This document shows positions 33,188-43,238 of a DNA stretch of 64,000 bases, one piece after another. Position 1 is the first letter of the stretch; each line of letters begins with the position of its first letter. The stretch lies in assembly GCA_963920635.1 (NCBI GenBank), contig OY987305.1, positions 2,242,001 to 2,306,000 of the forward strand, in the 5' to 3' direction. The notes beneath the pieces were generated by a model. That model had not been told where the DNA came from and searched no databases. It saw only the letters and a program-made list of their open reading frames with translations. Made by a program: the position numbers and the translations under genes. The stretch comes from Pseudeuparius sepicola. Lineage: Eukaryota > Arthropoda > Insecta > Coleoptera > Anthribidae.

Positions 33188-33443
33188 CTTCACAAATTCC
33201 GTATGCACATTTCAACTAAAATTTTAGAAATATTTTTCTCTTTCTATATTGAGTTATCTTTGGATTTGGTGGCAGTCAAGGCAAGGAATTTAAATCTATT
33301 TAGATATGAATACATCATATTATATCCTATATCCTACATACATCATAACTTACTGTCACCGACTCCAAAGATAACTCAGTTTAGAAAGAGAAAAATATTT
33401 CTAAAATTTTAGTCGAAATGTGAATACAGGCAAATTTGTGAAG
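33188..33443. repeat. 256-bp inverted repeat
   Basis: CTTCACAAATTCCGTATGCA ... GAGTTATCTTTGGA at left and the inverse ending ...GCAAATTTGTGAAG at right; arms are about 85-98 bp and the loop about 70 bp. It ends in GAAGTCGGTTTCAA, and the same GAAGTCGGTT occurs at the right end of the following minisatellite block. Confidence 0.75.
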
Positions 33444-33504
33444 TCGGTTTCAATTTTTTTTTTGTTAACATTTTTTTATTTCTTATTTTTTAGTGAATTT
33501 AGGT

Positions 33505-34115
33505 ATTAAGAATTATCGAAATCGGTCCAATATTAAATTCCATCCTCTATTTGCCCACCCTTAGGACTGACCACCCCTAAGGTAACCCCTTTCTAATAAA
33601 ATAAGAATCATCCAAATCGGTCCAATATGAACTTTCATCCCCTATTTAACTACCCTTAAGGGAGGAATTTTTTCTTTAAATTTAAATGCGACCACACCTA
33701 ATGTACCCCCTTTCCAATAAAGAAAGAATCATCGAAATCGGTCCAATATGAAATTTCATCCCCTATTTTCCCCCCTTACTGGTGGAATTTTTTCTTCAAA
33801 TTTAAATGGGGCCACTCCTAAAGTAATCCCTCTCTAATAAAAAGAGAATCATCGAAATCAGTCCAATATGACATTTCATCCCCTATTTTTCCTCAAATTT
33901 AAATGGGGCCACCTCTAAGGTACCTACTCCCTTTCTTAACAAAAAAGAATCATCGAAATCGGTTCAATATGAAATTTCATCCCCTATTTGGGACCATTCT
34001 CTAGGTATACCCTTTCAAATAAAACAAGAATTCTCCAAATGACGGAGTTCTGAGTTAACAATCATAAAAAAAACATACAACCGAATTGAAAACCACCTCC
34101 TTTTTTGAAGTCGGT
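33505..34115. repeat. Minisatellite, five units of ~100-120 bp, in a retroelement-like tail
   Basis: The core GAAATCGGTCCAATATGAAA...TTTCATCCCCTATTT recurs near 33512, 33612, 33733, 33852 and 33955, with intervening AAATGGGGCCACTCCTAA blocks. The block ends TCCTTTTTTGAAGTCGGTTA at about 34094-34113, a tail I associate with insect non-LTR or Helitron-like repeats, but I cannot name the family. Confidence 0.7.
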
Positions 34116-34639
34116 TAAAAATTTAAAAAAATGTAAACAGTTATATCATATCTACGATATGTCTTTGATTTCTGCCCCTGTGTAAAAGATAACTCATATA
34201 TCAACCAAAACCACCATCTTGATCCTTTCCTTATTGCGATGATCCGGCAATTCTCGTACTCTCCCACCATGAGATAGTGAAACCGTTATTGATATTCCAT
34301 CGATATATTTCGGGACGAGCATTCGGGATCGGCAGTGTTTACCATATTGATATATGGCTAGCATTTAAGCCCTATTCGTTGCCTGAGCTACGGTCTCGTA
34401 AAACACTTATCTCTCGAGCTATTGTTCTTGACCGTATAAGAGATTTAAACCCGAATCAATAACCCCTCGCAACAATGAATGGCTTTCCAAAGGTCGGCGT
34501 ATATCGTAAAAATAGGATTACTCATACTGATCACAATTAGTTATGTTATGACGATGTAAAAATTTCACAGCCCCTTCTTGAACTTCTTTTATAGATCATA
34601 TTAAATTAACACTTGCGTTTTATGAGGACGCCATTCTAG
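34116..34639. other. No gene seen
   Basis: A 61-aa frame at 34277 has no family match. Confidence 0.4.
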
Positions 34640-34887
34640 TACGGGGTATTATTTAAAGATTGCCTACCCCTTAATTTTTTTTTGAATTTTGGACCTAGAA
34701 AAAATGATAAAAACGAAAGTTGTATAGGAAATTTTCTAGCAATCTCAATGCACTTATCAGAAACAATTATTGAAAATGGCATTTTTCAGATATAGACAAA
34801 TCATATGTTTTTTAATGGATCCCCCTGTATATTATTGGATATTTGAAACCTACGTGAAATTTCGAGTCCAATGGTATAATTTATCTA

Positions 34888-36023
34888 CAAGGTATCCCAA
34901 CGAAAACTTGACCCCCCCAAAAATTCGAAAACCGAACAATATTTGAAAATTCGCCGAGACCCGTCGATTTTTGTTTTTGGGGGGAGCTTTTTTGACAGTC
35001 AAGCCAACCCGATATGTTCATCCCCCTAATCCCTAGCAACCCCAACTTTAAAATTTCAAATGGAACTACCCCCCTTGTGCGCATCATTTTAAAGCCCTTT
35101 TTATTGCGAATACAGTGATGTATCGTTTTTAGAATTCTGTTGAGATTTGACAGAATTATTGGCTAAAAACGGAAAGTTCAGTTTACAAAAAAGTCACAAA
35201 TGAGAAAGCAGAAGCAAAACAAAAAAGTTCATACGAATTCAAACCTTATATATTTTTAAAATATGTACCAAAAAGTCACTGTCACAAAAAAAGTTCCCGT
35301 TTTTTTGCTTCTAACCACGAAATCGTTACTTTCAGCCTGCTATTGAAAGTGGAAAGGTATTTTCGAAATGGTTTGTTTATTCTATCGCGGAAAGGGTAGA
35401 AATTGTTGCAATTTGTTATCGAAATCATGATTGCGCTAAAGCTACAGCACGAATTGCAACGATTTCTAACCTTTCCATGATAGAATAAACCATTTCAAAA
35501 ACACGTTTACACTTTCAATAGCAGGCTGAACCTAACGATTTCCTAGTTACAAGCAAAAAACGGGGACCTTTTTGTGACAGTGACTTTTTGTTACATATTT
35601 TAAAAAGATATAAGGTTTGAATTCGTATGAACTTTTTTTGTTTTGCTTCGGCTTTTTCATTTGTGACTTTTTTGTAAACTGATCGACACGTCAATAAAAA
35701 CTAGGTCGTGTGTAGTAGATAAAAAACTTAATAGTGGCGGGCATTTGCGTAGAAATTACTACACGTACAGTGGATTGTCAACTTTCCGTTTTTAGCCAAT
35801 AATTCTGTCAAATCTCAACAGAATTCTAAAAACGATACGTCACTGTATTCGCAATAAAAAGAGCTTTAAAATGACGCGCCACAAGGGGGGTAGTTCCATT
35901 TGAAATTTTAAAGTTGTCAAAAAAGCTCCCCCCAAAAACAAAAATCGACGGGTCTCTGCGAATTTTCAAATATTGTTCGGTTTTCGAATTTTTGGGGGGT
36001 CAAGTTTTCGTTGGGATACCCTG
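34888..36023. mobile_element. Palindromic mariner-type element P1, complete, 1136 bp
   Basis: Ends CAAGGTATCCCAACGAAAAC and, inverted, CAGGGTATCCCAACGAAAAC, with TA at 34886-34887 and 36024-36025. The element is inverted-repeat almost throughout, with its centre near 35436. The left arm lacks ~125 bp that the right arm has (ATCGACACGTCAA...TGGATTGTC), while the right arm lacks ~45 bp (AGTCAAGCCAACC...AGCAACCCC) that the left arm has. The other copy (1417-2251) has both segments in its right arm. Non-coding; all frames are palindrome read-through. Confidence 0.88.
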
Positions 36024-36196
36024 TATGTGTTATATGTCCAGTCGAATCGTTTGCCAGTTTACAGCCATATTTACGAATTTTTGTTTAAAAAGGCATAACA
36101 ACTTGTTTCGGTATTGTTTCCTACGATTTGACAGTTCTGGGTTTATTGCGCACTTTATTTAGTAAAAAGTGAGTAGAACAGTAGAAGTAATTAAAA

Positions 36197-36640
36197 ATGG
36201 TTTACTATAACTATACTATTCAAGAAAAAAGTGATTGAGTGCCATATGATATCGAAAAAAAAAAAAATGCGAGACGCGCTTGTCGCCAATATGCTCGTAG
36301 GTATCCCGAAAGGCACGTCCCTAAACAATCCTACGTTAAGTATCTCAATAACAAATTTAGAGGGACTGGGAGTTTACTAACTACTCTGAGAAGAAACAAT
36401 ATGGCCCGAAAACTAAATGAAAATGTGCAGGAAAACGTCCCTTTATATTTCGAAGAAAACTGAGGACACTCTATCAAAGATTGCTCCCGAAATTTGGAGA
36501 TTCCCTGGAGGTCAGTCCAAAATATACTGAAACGCAACAAATATAAAGCGTACGCATACAGGCCAGTCCAAATTATCTATGGTAATGGTAGCAATAAAAG
36601 GCTGGAATACTGTCAAACAATTTTAAACAGACACAATGAA
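36197..36640 (+). pseudogene. DUF4817/mariner-type transposase, N-terminal half
   Basis: From ATG at 36197 one frame runs about 150 codons with only two in-frame stops, both TGA (36236 and 36461). It reads MVYYNYTIQEKSD, then KNARRACRQYARRYPERHVP, KYLNNKFRGTGSL and, after the second stop, HSIKDCSRNLEIPWRSVQNI and LKRNKYKAYAYRPVQ. The KNARRA--YA-R-PERH-P pattern and the following LR-TGS and HTH blocks match the DUF4817 plus HTH architecture of insect mariner-like transposases. The catalytic domain is absent: the frame runs into unrelated sequence after ILNR. Confidence 0.75.
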
Positions 36641-36690
36641 GATGAAGTTGAGATTTCATGTGTCCAGTTTTTTAAGTTTCATTTCTTTTG

Positions 36691-37333
36691 ATTTAAAGTT
36701 TCAAGGTCGAATATTTTCCAAACAGAAAAACTGATTTATTTTCAGATAAAACATAGTGTCAAAGCTTAACCCCGTTTCTACAAATTGCTCAAAAGCAATC
36801 TGAAGCTTTGAATAAATAATATTTTCCGTGTAACACGTCTCGTAAATTCCTCATATACGAACAATGTTTGCCTTATATTTTTTCCCTCATTTTAACTTGT
36901 GCGAAATATGGGCGAAGTTACATTTTACTACGTTTTAAGTGCCCCTGCCGAGAATTCGCTCCCGAAAATATAGCCAGGGCGGCTCCTTAAATCGAAAGAC
37001 CCCCCGGCAGTATACCTGCCTCGAGCAAACTTTGCAACAGTAAAAACGGAATTCCCAAGCCCCTAAGTGGCAGGATTTAAGCAGTTGACAATTAGTGTGT
37101 TTTGTACGGTTACGTACACAGTTTACCCCGCATATAAAGCAAGTCTAGTGTTAGTTATTAGGCGCGACAAAGGCGTGTCCCCTCTCACACCGAAACAGAG
37201 AAATGGGAGGAGCATTTCACTCTGTTAGACAAGACTTTTTTAGGTTAGTTAGGTTAGGTGGTAACTGCTATATTCGCGATCGTAGCATACGAGGGCTCTC
37301 GAGTCCCAGCCAGTCAAGTGCGTGGCACGCACC
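36691..37333. other. No gene seen
   Basis: A few TTAGG-like words at 37240-37258 are too few to be a telomeric array. Nothing else recognised. Confidence 0.4.
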
Positions 37334-37341
37334 TATAGAAA

Positions 37342-38000
37342 CACGGGCGTAGCCAAGGGGGGGGGGTTTCGGGGGTTCAAACCCCCCCCCCCCGAAATAA
37401 GCAAAATATTACCTAAAAATACGAGGAGTGAAGAGTTAAAATATTATTACGTTTGAATATATGTAGTAATAGTAGCGCCTAGCGCCATCTTTTGACGAGA
37501 GGCAGACGCAGTTGCAGCCGAACTTGCCAACCCCGAAATCTAGTTTGGAATGCCTAGATATGTACGATAAAAACCTTTATCCTAATATTTACACATTACT
37601 ACAAATCTTGGCTACCATTCCTGTATCCACTGCTACCCCAGAAAGGTCTTTCTCGAGCCTAAGAAGACTGAAAAACTATTTACGAAACACTACAAGTGAA
37701 AACAGACTTAATGGTTTGGCTCTAATGAACATTCACTATGGAACAGAAATTCATGCAGATGAAGTAGTGGATATATTTAAAAGAAAAAGCCGAAGATTTC
37801 TTCTTTAATGGTTTTAGATTTAGCGCAGAGGAACGAAATTAATTTATCCATTTCATTTAAAGTTAAGAACTTTATAAATATGTCGTAGTTTTTCGGATGA
37901 ATATATAGATATTAAATTTCATGTAAGTATATTTTTGTTGTTTTATTTACTTCTCAAACTAAACCCCCCCCCCCAAAACTAAATCCTGGCTACGCCCGTG
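37342..38000 (+). mobile_element. hAT element relic, 659 bp, with perfect 8-bp target duplication
   Basis: Inverted ends CACGGGCGTAGCCA and TGGCTACGCCCGTG, each followed inwards by long G or C runs. The 8-bp duplication TATAGAAA lies at 37334-37341 and 38001-38008 with no mismatch. This marks a hAT insertion. Most of the transposase is missing; only the C-terminal dimerisation region remains. Confidence 0.92.
37512..37808 (+). CDS. hAT transposase C-terminal dimerisation domain, intact frame
   Basis: Ninety-eight codons from an ATG at 37512 to TAA, without interruption. YPNIYTLLQILATIPVSTAT and then PERSFSSLRRLKNYLRN, followed by ENRLNGLALMNIH, is the conserved hAT dimerisation block (Dimer_Tnp_hAT) of the ZMYM1/P52rIPK-like insect group. 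The DNA-binding and RNase H-like catalytic parts are absent, so it cannot transpose. An intact dimerisation fragment could in principle interfere with full-length transposase. That is inference only, and no promoter is visible. Confidence 0.7.
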   Translation: MQPNLPTPKSSLECLDMYDKNLYPNIYTLLQILATIPVSTATPERSFSSLRRLKNYLRNTTSENRLNGLALMNIHYGTEIHADEVVDIFKRKSRRFLL

Positions 38001-38127
38001 TATAGAAATATGTACGACAATAACAAGTAGGCAAATTAAATACACTGTTTTGCGTTATTAACTTCTTAAAACGGGAATTATTCATTGAATTTTTTTAATT
38101 GATTTTTTCGCCACCAAACTAGTTAAA

Positions 38128-38149
38128 AGGCAACTTTTTCAAGTTGCCT
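38128..38149 (-). ncRNA. PLE 3'-region hairpin, copy A
   Basis: Minus-strand AGGCAACTT-GAAA-AAGTTGCCT: a perfect 9-bp stem closed by a GAAA (GNRA) tetraloop. The homologous sites at 56351-56372 and 63867-63888 keep the stem, with one G-C replaced by G-U in each. It lies downstream of the GIY-YIG frame, in the 3' untranslated part. Confidence 0.6.
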
Positions 38150-38318
38150 GGAAAATTAATATATTCTTAACAGTAAATGAACGAAACTTTTAACGTGTAA
38201 CTCAAAAAAGCTTATGGAGAATAAATCTTCCTCCTTTCTCAAACATCATGTCACGTTAAAGTGAAATAACAGATTAATAAATGTCAAGTTAAAATGGCAT
38301 GACAACAGAAACAATAGC

Positions 38319-38680
38319 CTAGCCACCTGTCTCATATTGTACCCTGTGTTCTATATAATTATCTATACTAACTTCTCTTTGCATAAGTGGCAATAATATT
38401 TTACTGAATTCCACTGAACATTCAGCAACACAGTTGTCCGTATTTCCTAGAATAAATGCGGATTCTTTAATTTTTAGTCTATTTCCTACTTCTTTGAGAA
38501 CTGGTTTGGACCTATCCCACAAAATACCATGATTGTTATTAAAAAAGTGTTCACATATTTTCGACTTCGAAATTTGATTTTGCCTGATATAATTTTTATG
38601 TTCTTTTAAACGAACGTTAAATGGCCTACATAGAACTTTCCACATTCGCAAGGATTTTTATAAATTAAATTTTTTGTACT
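38319..38680 (-). pseudogene. PLE GIY-YIG endonuclease domain
   Basis: NLIYKNPCECGKFYVG (minus, about 38675-38628), then after a frameshift FNVRLKEHKNYIRQNQISKS and KICEHFFNNNHG-LWD. The P-CECG-FYVG start and the RL-EH motif are the GIY-YIG core of canonical Penelope-like elements. This nuclease nicks the target DNA for reverse transcription. The coding frame stays open to the stop at 38319, but the join to RT is broken. Confidence 0.78.
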
Positions 38681-39392
38681 TTGTACCTCATTAAATGGTT
38701 TCGTTTTAACTAGCATCGATCTTAATGTATTTTTGGTTTTAAATGCTGTTCTGACATTAAAACGATTGCCTATGCGTTTTAGCTTATCTGATAGTCCAGG
38801 AATATAAGGAATAATTAAATTTATTGGTCGGTCCTCCAGATTTATTTCTCTATTTCTAATAGCATTGTTTTTTTGTTGGCAATCCTGAAAAACTTGTTCA
38901 ACAAATTCAATAGGTTAATTATTCTTCTCAAGAACATGTTTTATATTATGTTTAATTTGCTCCTCAAATTTTGTGTTATTAGAACAAATCGTTTTAGCCC
39001 TTACAAACTTTTCATTACTCCTTTTTTAACACTAATATGATGATTGGAGTTAAAATGGAGATATCTATTAGTATGTGTTGGTTTTCTATAGACACTAGTT
39101 TCTATACTATCATATTTCAGTACCTATAGAAACATTTAAAAAAGGTAATTGATTATTATTTTCAATTTCTGAGGTAAACTTAATAGAAGGTTCTGTGAGT
39201 TTATAAAATTTAATAATGGATTTAAATCATATACTCCATGTTCCCATATAACAAATATGTCATCTATATATCTCCACCAAACATTAGATTTTGTGAACAT
39301 ATCTAGTCAACCAATTTTGTTCAAAATCTTCCATAAATAAATTGCTTATGAATGGTGATAAAGGAGACCCCATAGCCATTCCAAATTCCTGC

Positions 39393-39539
39393 TGGTGAAA
39401 TTCATTTCCTAGTTGAAAATAAGGGGTTTTAACACGTTGTTAGTTCTAATATTGCATCTATATTGGTGAAATCCATTTCCTCGTTGAAAATAAGAGGTTT
39501 TAACACAGAATGTTGTTAGTTCTAATATTGCATCTATAT
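39393..39539. repeat. ~75-bp tandem duplication inside PLE copy A
   Basis: TGGTGAAATTCATTTCCTAG ... GCATCTATAT (39393-39463) is repeated at 39464-39539 with a few changes; the second unit has 5 extra bases. It duplicates part of the RT (the ILELTT---YFQ region) and disrupts the frame. Confidence 0.85.
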
Positions 39540-39980
39540 TCAAATTTGTCCTTTCTACTAAACTCTGATCATTTTCTATTTTTCTGCGTAAAATATTCAA
39601 TGACTTGTCAACAGGGACATTTTAAAAAAGACTAGCCACATCAAGGTTAGCTAATGTATAATGATCGAGAAATTGATGTTCCCTAATTTTTTCTAAAAAA
39701 TGATTACTGATTCTGATAAATAAATTTGAATTTCCTACTAACGGATTAACAAAAAAATTAAAATTCAATCGAACTGTTATCTGTTATGCACGAGACTAAC
39801 AGCCTAGACCAAATAACGTATCATAAGCGAACCTTGGTCAGTTCACTTAACTTAGCAAGGAGAGGGATTTAGACAAACTGGTTTATTAACAATTATCGTT
39901 CAGAGTGTGATGTGTATATGTCATTTTTCTGTATATCTCCAAGGAGAAATCGCCCTACCGAATCATAAAAACGAGACGAG

Positions 39981-40436
39981 TAGGGTTTCCAGTCCGGGAT
40001 TCCGGGATCTCGAAATCACGGGATTCCGGCGGGGTTTTAGATGGGATCCCGGGATTTCGAGATCCCGGGATGCCGGTGGAGTCTCGAAAATCCCGGGTTG
40101 AAATATAGCGGTCCCGAAAATCCCGATTTTTTTAAATGATCGAACTTTAATCTGTTCTCGGCGGTTTTTGTGTAAAATGCATTTTTTTTGTACTTTATCG
40201 GCGTTTTATTTAGTTGTACCCAAGTTATTTACGTATTTATTATGATACAACCGGGGGTTCACTTTTTTATTTCACTTACCTATACCTACCTAATACAATG
40301 TTATGTAGGTAAATATATAAAAATGTGTTTTAATAAATTTTTTCCGTATGTCGGGATCCAAAACGGGATCCCGGGATTTGGATTTTCATCCCGGGATCTC
40401 AAAACGGGATCCCGATCCCGAAAACTGGAAACCCTA
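39981..40436. mobile_element. hAT-like MITE, 456 bp, rich in CCCGGGAT words
   Basis: Inverted ends TAGGGTTTCCAGT and ACTGGAAACCCTA, with a perfect 8-bp duplication GAGACGAG at 39973-39980 and 40437-40444. Near each end lie many overlapping CGGGATCCCGGGAT-type words, which form sub-terminal inverted and direct repeats; the middle is AT-rich. Non-coding; the 181-aa frame crossing its right end is spurious. Confidence 0.9.
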
Positions 40437-40444
40437 GAGACGAG

Positions 40445-40916
40445 GTGCGGGAGTCATCAACAAAAGACGTTCACAACGTGTCAACGTAAATCTAGGACGA
40501 CACCGTGTGATACGCCTCTGCTGCTATCCTGTATACATGCAGGGAGCCCTTATCTCAGCTTCATTTATATCCGCAGAAACCACAGCAATCAGACGAATTT
40601 CTGCGGAGCTAGACTGTGTAGCACGAACACACGGCATGTTGAAACAGGATCCGCGTCATGTGTCAAACAAGGACTTAAATTTCAACCGATACGACAGATA
40701 CACCCAAATCTACTACCGTCGTTCTTTATCTGACGAGTTGCTTGGACGCAAATAATTGCTGAATTACCACGCCTTCATTTTTGTTTGGAAGTCGGAAGTA
40801 GGGGTGGGGAATATGAAAGCTGCTAGATAAAACTGTCGATTTATCACTAAAATTCGCGAATATTGGCGAGGCCGTGAACTTGTAGTAAACAGTGATAGAG
40901 TGTTTTAATTTTGATG
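40445..40916. other. No gene seen
   Basis: No recognised feature. Frames at 40507-40755 have no family match. Confidence 0.4.
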
Positions 40917-40918
40917 TA

Positions 40919-42162
40919 CAGGGTGTTTCATCTTAAGTGCGAACACCCCCGTAAAATTTGTATTCTCCATCCGATTTTAGTCGCGTTTTTTTCTAAAAAT
41001 AGGCCACAAAAAACTCTACGTTGGTGCAAAATTTCAGGTTAATGTAAATTTTCAAGGCCTACTACAAATTTTTTTCTAGTAAAAAATGACGAAAACCATT
41101 TAGCGATTTTTTTTATTTAAAATCTGACACCACAGCGTTAATCAGAACAACCTAAAACCCCCGCATACCAAATTTGAGCAAAAAATATACAGGGAGTTCT
41201 ATTCTGCAGGGTGTCAAAATTGAGCAAAATAGGAATTTTAAAGGCATCTGGAGAGTCAAGGGTGCCATGGAATCCCGTCAAAACAGATGAATGATCAACA
41301 GGACTACTCAAAGTGTTGGTGTGCAAAGATTCAATACAAAAATGTACAGGGTCTTTTTCTCTGGGCGATGTCAAAATGCTGAATTTTTATTAACCTTTAT
41401 ATTGGTCAGGAGTGCCCTGGAATCATTGAATAAATATTAATAAATACAAAAGCAATTTATTTCTTTACATTATCCAACCAACAAATAAAAACAATTCAAA
41501 TTGTTGGACCTTTATCAATAAAGTCACTTTCTAAGATGATACATTTTCTGGGCGTTTCCTGTTGTGGCACACCAGCCACCTTAACTCATACGGACTTACT
41601 GACTGGCAGGCTTCTGTATTTTTTAGACTTAGTTCGTTTGTAATGTCTGGGGTAGTTTTGATATACTCGATATTTGACCTGTATAAAGTTTAAAAAATTC
41701 AGCATTTCGAGTTGCTACCGAGAAGAACACCTTGTATATTTTTTATTGGATCTTTGCACATCGACACTGTGAGTGGTCCCGTTCATCATCCAACTATTTC
41801 GAAGGAATTCCATGGCACACTTGACTCGCCAGATGAGTTTAAAATTCCTATTTTGCTCAACTGTCACAGCCTGCAGAATGGAACTCCCTGTATATTTTTT
41901 GTTCAAATTTTGTATACGGGGGTTTTAGGTTGTTCTGATTAACGCTGTGGTGTCAGATTTTAAATAAAAAAATCGCTAAATGGTTTTCGTCATATTTTAC
42001 TAGAAAAAAATTTGTAGTAGGCCTTGAAAATTGACATTAAGACCTGAAATTTTGCACCAACGCAGAGTTTTTTGTGGCCTATTTTTGAAAAAAAACGCGG
42101 CTAAAATCGCATGGAGAATACAAATTTTACGGGGGTGTTCGCACTTAAGGTGAAACACCCTG
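40919..42162. mobile_element. Palindromic element P3, complete, 1244 bp
   Basis: Ends CAGGGTGTTTCATCTTAAGT and, inverted, CAGGGTGTTTCACCTTAAGT, with TA at 40917-40918 and 42163-42164. Arms are about 470 bp (40919-41395 and 41690-42162), both containing AACACCCCCGTAAAATTTGT and ACCATTTAGCGATTTTTT. The ~300-bp loop is conserved with that of 31304-32190 in the opposite orientation. Three mid-arm frames (78, 76 and 63 aa) are the same arm read on both strands. Confidence 0.9.
41505..41640 (-). other. Conserved loop of P3, second copy
   Basis: Minus strand reads KKYRSLPVSKSV, a stop, then VKVAGVPQQETPRKCIILES and DFIDKGPTI plus stop. Compared with the 31.6-kb copy, most changes in the coding part are conservative (D/E, E/D, V/I), and the 3' sequence to about 41415 is also shared. 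Unknown function. Confidence 0.45.
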
Positions 42163-42164
42163 TA

Positions 42165-43134
42165 TATTTGCACATTTTGTATTTTGTCTGCTAATTCAGT
42201 TTCCACAAACAATATGAAACCATTATGGGAAACTAAGAGCTCCATACTATATTCCTAAGTACACAGCCATCAATTACTGTTGATTGCCATTGAAAAATCA
42301 AGAAGGTAATAAATTCACTATGTATACATTTTGTGAAACATCTGAGAAAAGCTACAAAAAAAGTAAATTTACGATATGTTGTGACTGAATCACCATGTAT
42401 AAAGGATCGTGGAAAATGTACCCCGAAGAATACAGAAAAAAAAAAAAGACGGACGTAATTGCGCTCAATGAGCTTACTGCCGAAGAGAGAATCATTATTC
42501 GGTTTGTTCCTTTCTGTTTACTTCGTCAAAATATTTGAGAACAAATGAGCCAACCACTTAAAAAGTATCAATTTGTAAATTAAATTCGGAAAGGCGCCGG
42601 CGCTTAGCGCAATGTTTATTTTTGACGTTAGGACGGACGTAGTATTAGACGCGGACGGACGGCGTACTAGACTTTCTGACAGCAGAGCGGACGGGATACT
42701 GGATATCGATGCGTTCCGCGAATCCAGGCTAAATTGATATAAATTCACTCTTCTGTCCGTCGGAAAACATCTCACTGCACGCTTATCGATTTCTATTTAA
42801 ACAGCTATTAAGTTGTTTACTGGTAAGTCTGTCCGCTGGTGTTTTTACCACGACGTAACTCAATTTCCTGTTGCAAAGTTCCGCCGCAAAATATTTGTTT
42901 GAAGTTTACACAATTAAAAAATGGGCTTTGTGCCGCTCCGAGAATACGAGAATTGAGTTATAAAAAAACCCGGCATGCTTATAATTAAGTTTTAGAATAA
43001 AAGTCGGCGCACTGTCTGATAAATCACATTTATTCTACTCCATTGTTTTGGTTCGCACTCCCACGATGACGACGACTCAAATTTACCTCGGTTCCCTTCG
43101 CCTTGTAGGCTGGCTGGCCCTTAAAAACACACTT
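42165..43134. other. No gene seen; MITE fragment
   Basis: 42300-42400 holds a decayed end of the MITE family of 20017-20215 (AAGTAAATTTACGATATGTT ... CTGAATCACCATGTA). 42590-42720 is locally rich in GGACGG words. The 85-aa minus-strand frame there has no family match. Confidence 0.45.
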
Positions 43135-43238
43135 ATTGTTAGCCAAAGTCTTGGGTCAAGTTTGTAGAGACAGTTCTTTATGATTTATTGTTAGCCAAAG
43201 TCTTGGGTCAAGTTTGTAGAGACAGTTCTTTATGATTT
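43135..43238. repeat. 52-bp perfect tandem duplication
   Basis: TATTGTTAGCCAAAGTCTTG ... CAGTTCTTTATGATT occurs twice in a row (43135-43186 and 43187-43238) with no difference seen by eye, so it is recent or an assembly artefact. The downstream TAATGATGTGCAAATATTTG (43250) recurs at 61131. Confidence 0.85.

Larger units (their letters stand above)
34640..36690 (+). mobile_element. DUF4817-type mariner relative, split by a P1 palindrome
   Basis: Left part 34640-34887 and right part 36024-36690 belong to one element. Both align with the uninterrupted 58021-58400 (TTTTTAATGGAT-ACC-TGTA, TATTATTGGATATTTGAAAC, CCAGTTTACAGCCATATTTA). Between them sits a 1,136-bp insertion. The transposase remnant begins at 36197. 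No terminal repeats of the host element were identified. Confidence 0.75.
38086..39785 (-). mobile_element. Penelope-like retroelement copy A, 5'-truncated
   Basis: Read on the minus strand. RT begins near 39760 with NPLVGNSNLFIRISNHFLEK and then LANLDVASLF-NVPVDKSL (the motif-A region), continues through VERTNLNIDAILELTT, EFGMAMGSPLSPFISNLF-EDFEQN and the linker IPGLSDKLKRIGNRFNVRTA, and ends with the GIY-YIG region. Many frameshifts and stops. The 3' region (38086-38315) ends TTTTTTCGCCACC on the plus strand, like copies C and D. The 5' end is truncated inside RT. Confidence 0.82.

Noticed and set aside
37365..37392. GGTTCAAACC, similar to a tRNA B box (also GGTTCAAATCC at 58436)
   Set aside because: Both lie in the sub-terminal G/C runs of hAT ends. 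No A box, acceptor stem or anticodon arm can be built.
40188..40733. 181-aa plus-strand frame
   Set aside because: It starts inside a non-coding hAT-like MITE and crosses its boundary and target duplication, so it cannot be an old gene.
42518..42775. 85-aa minus-strand frame
   Set aside because: It lies in locally repeated GGACGG words with no recognisable domain.
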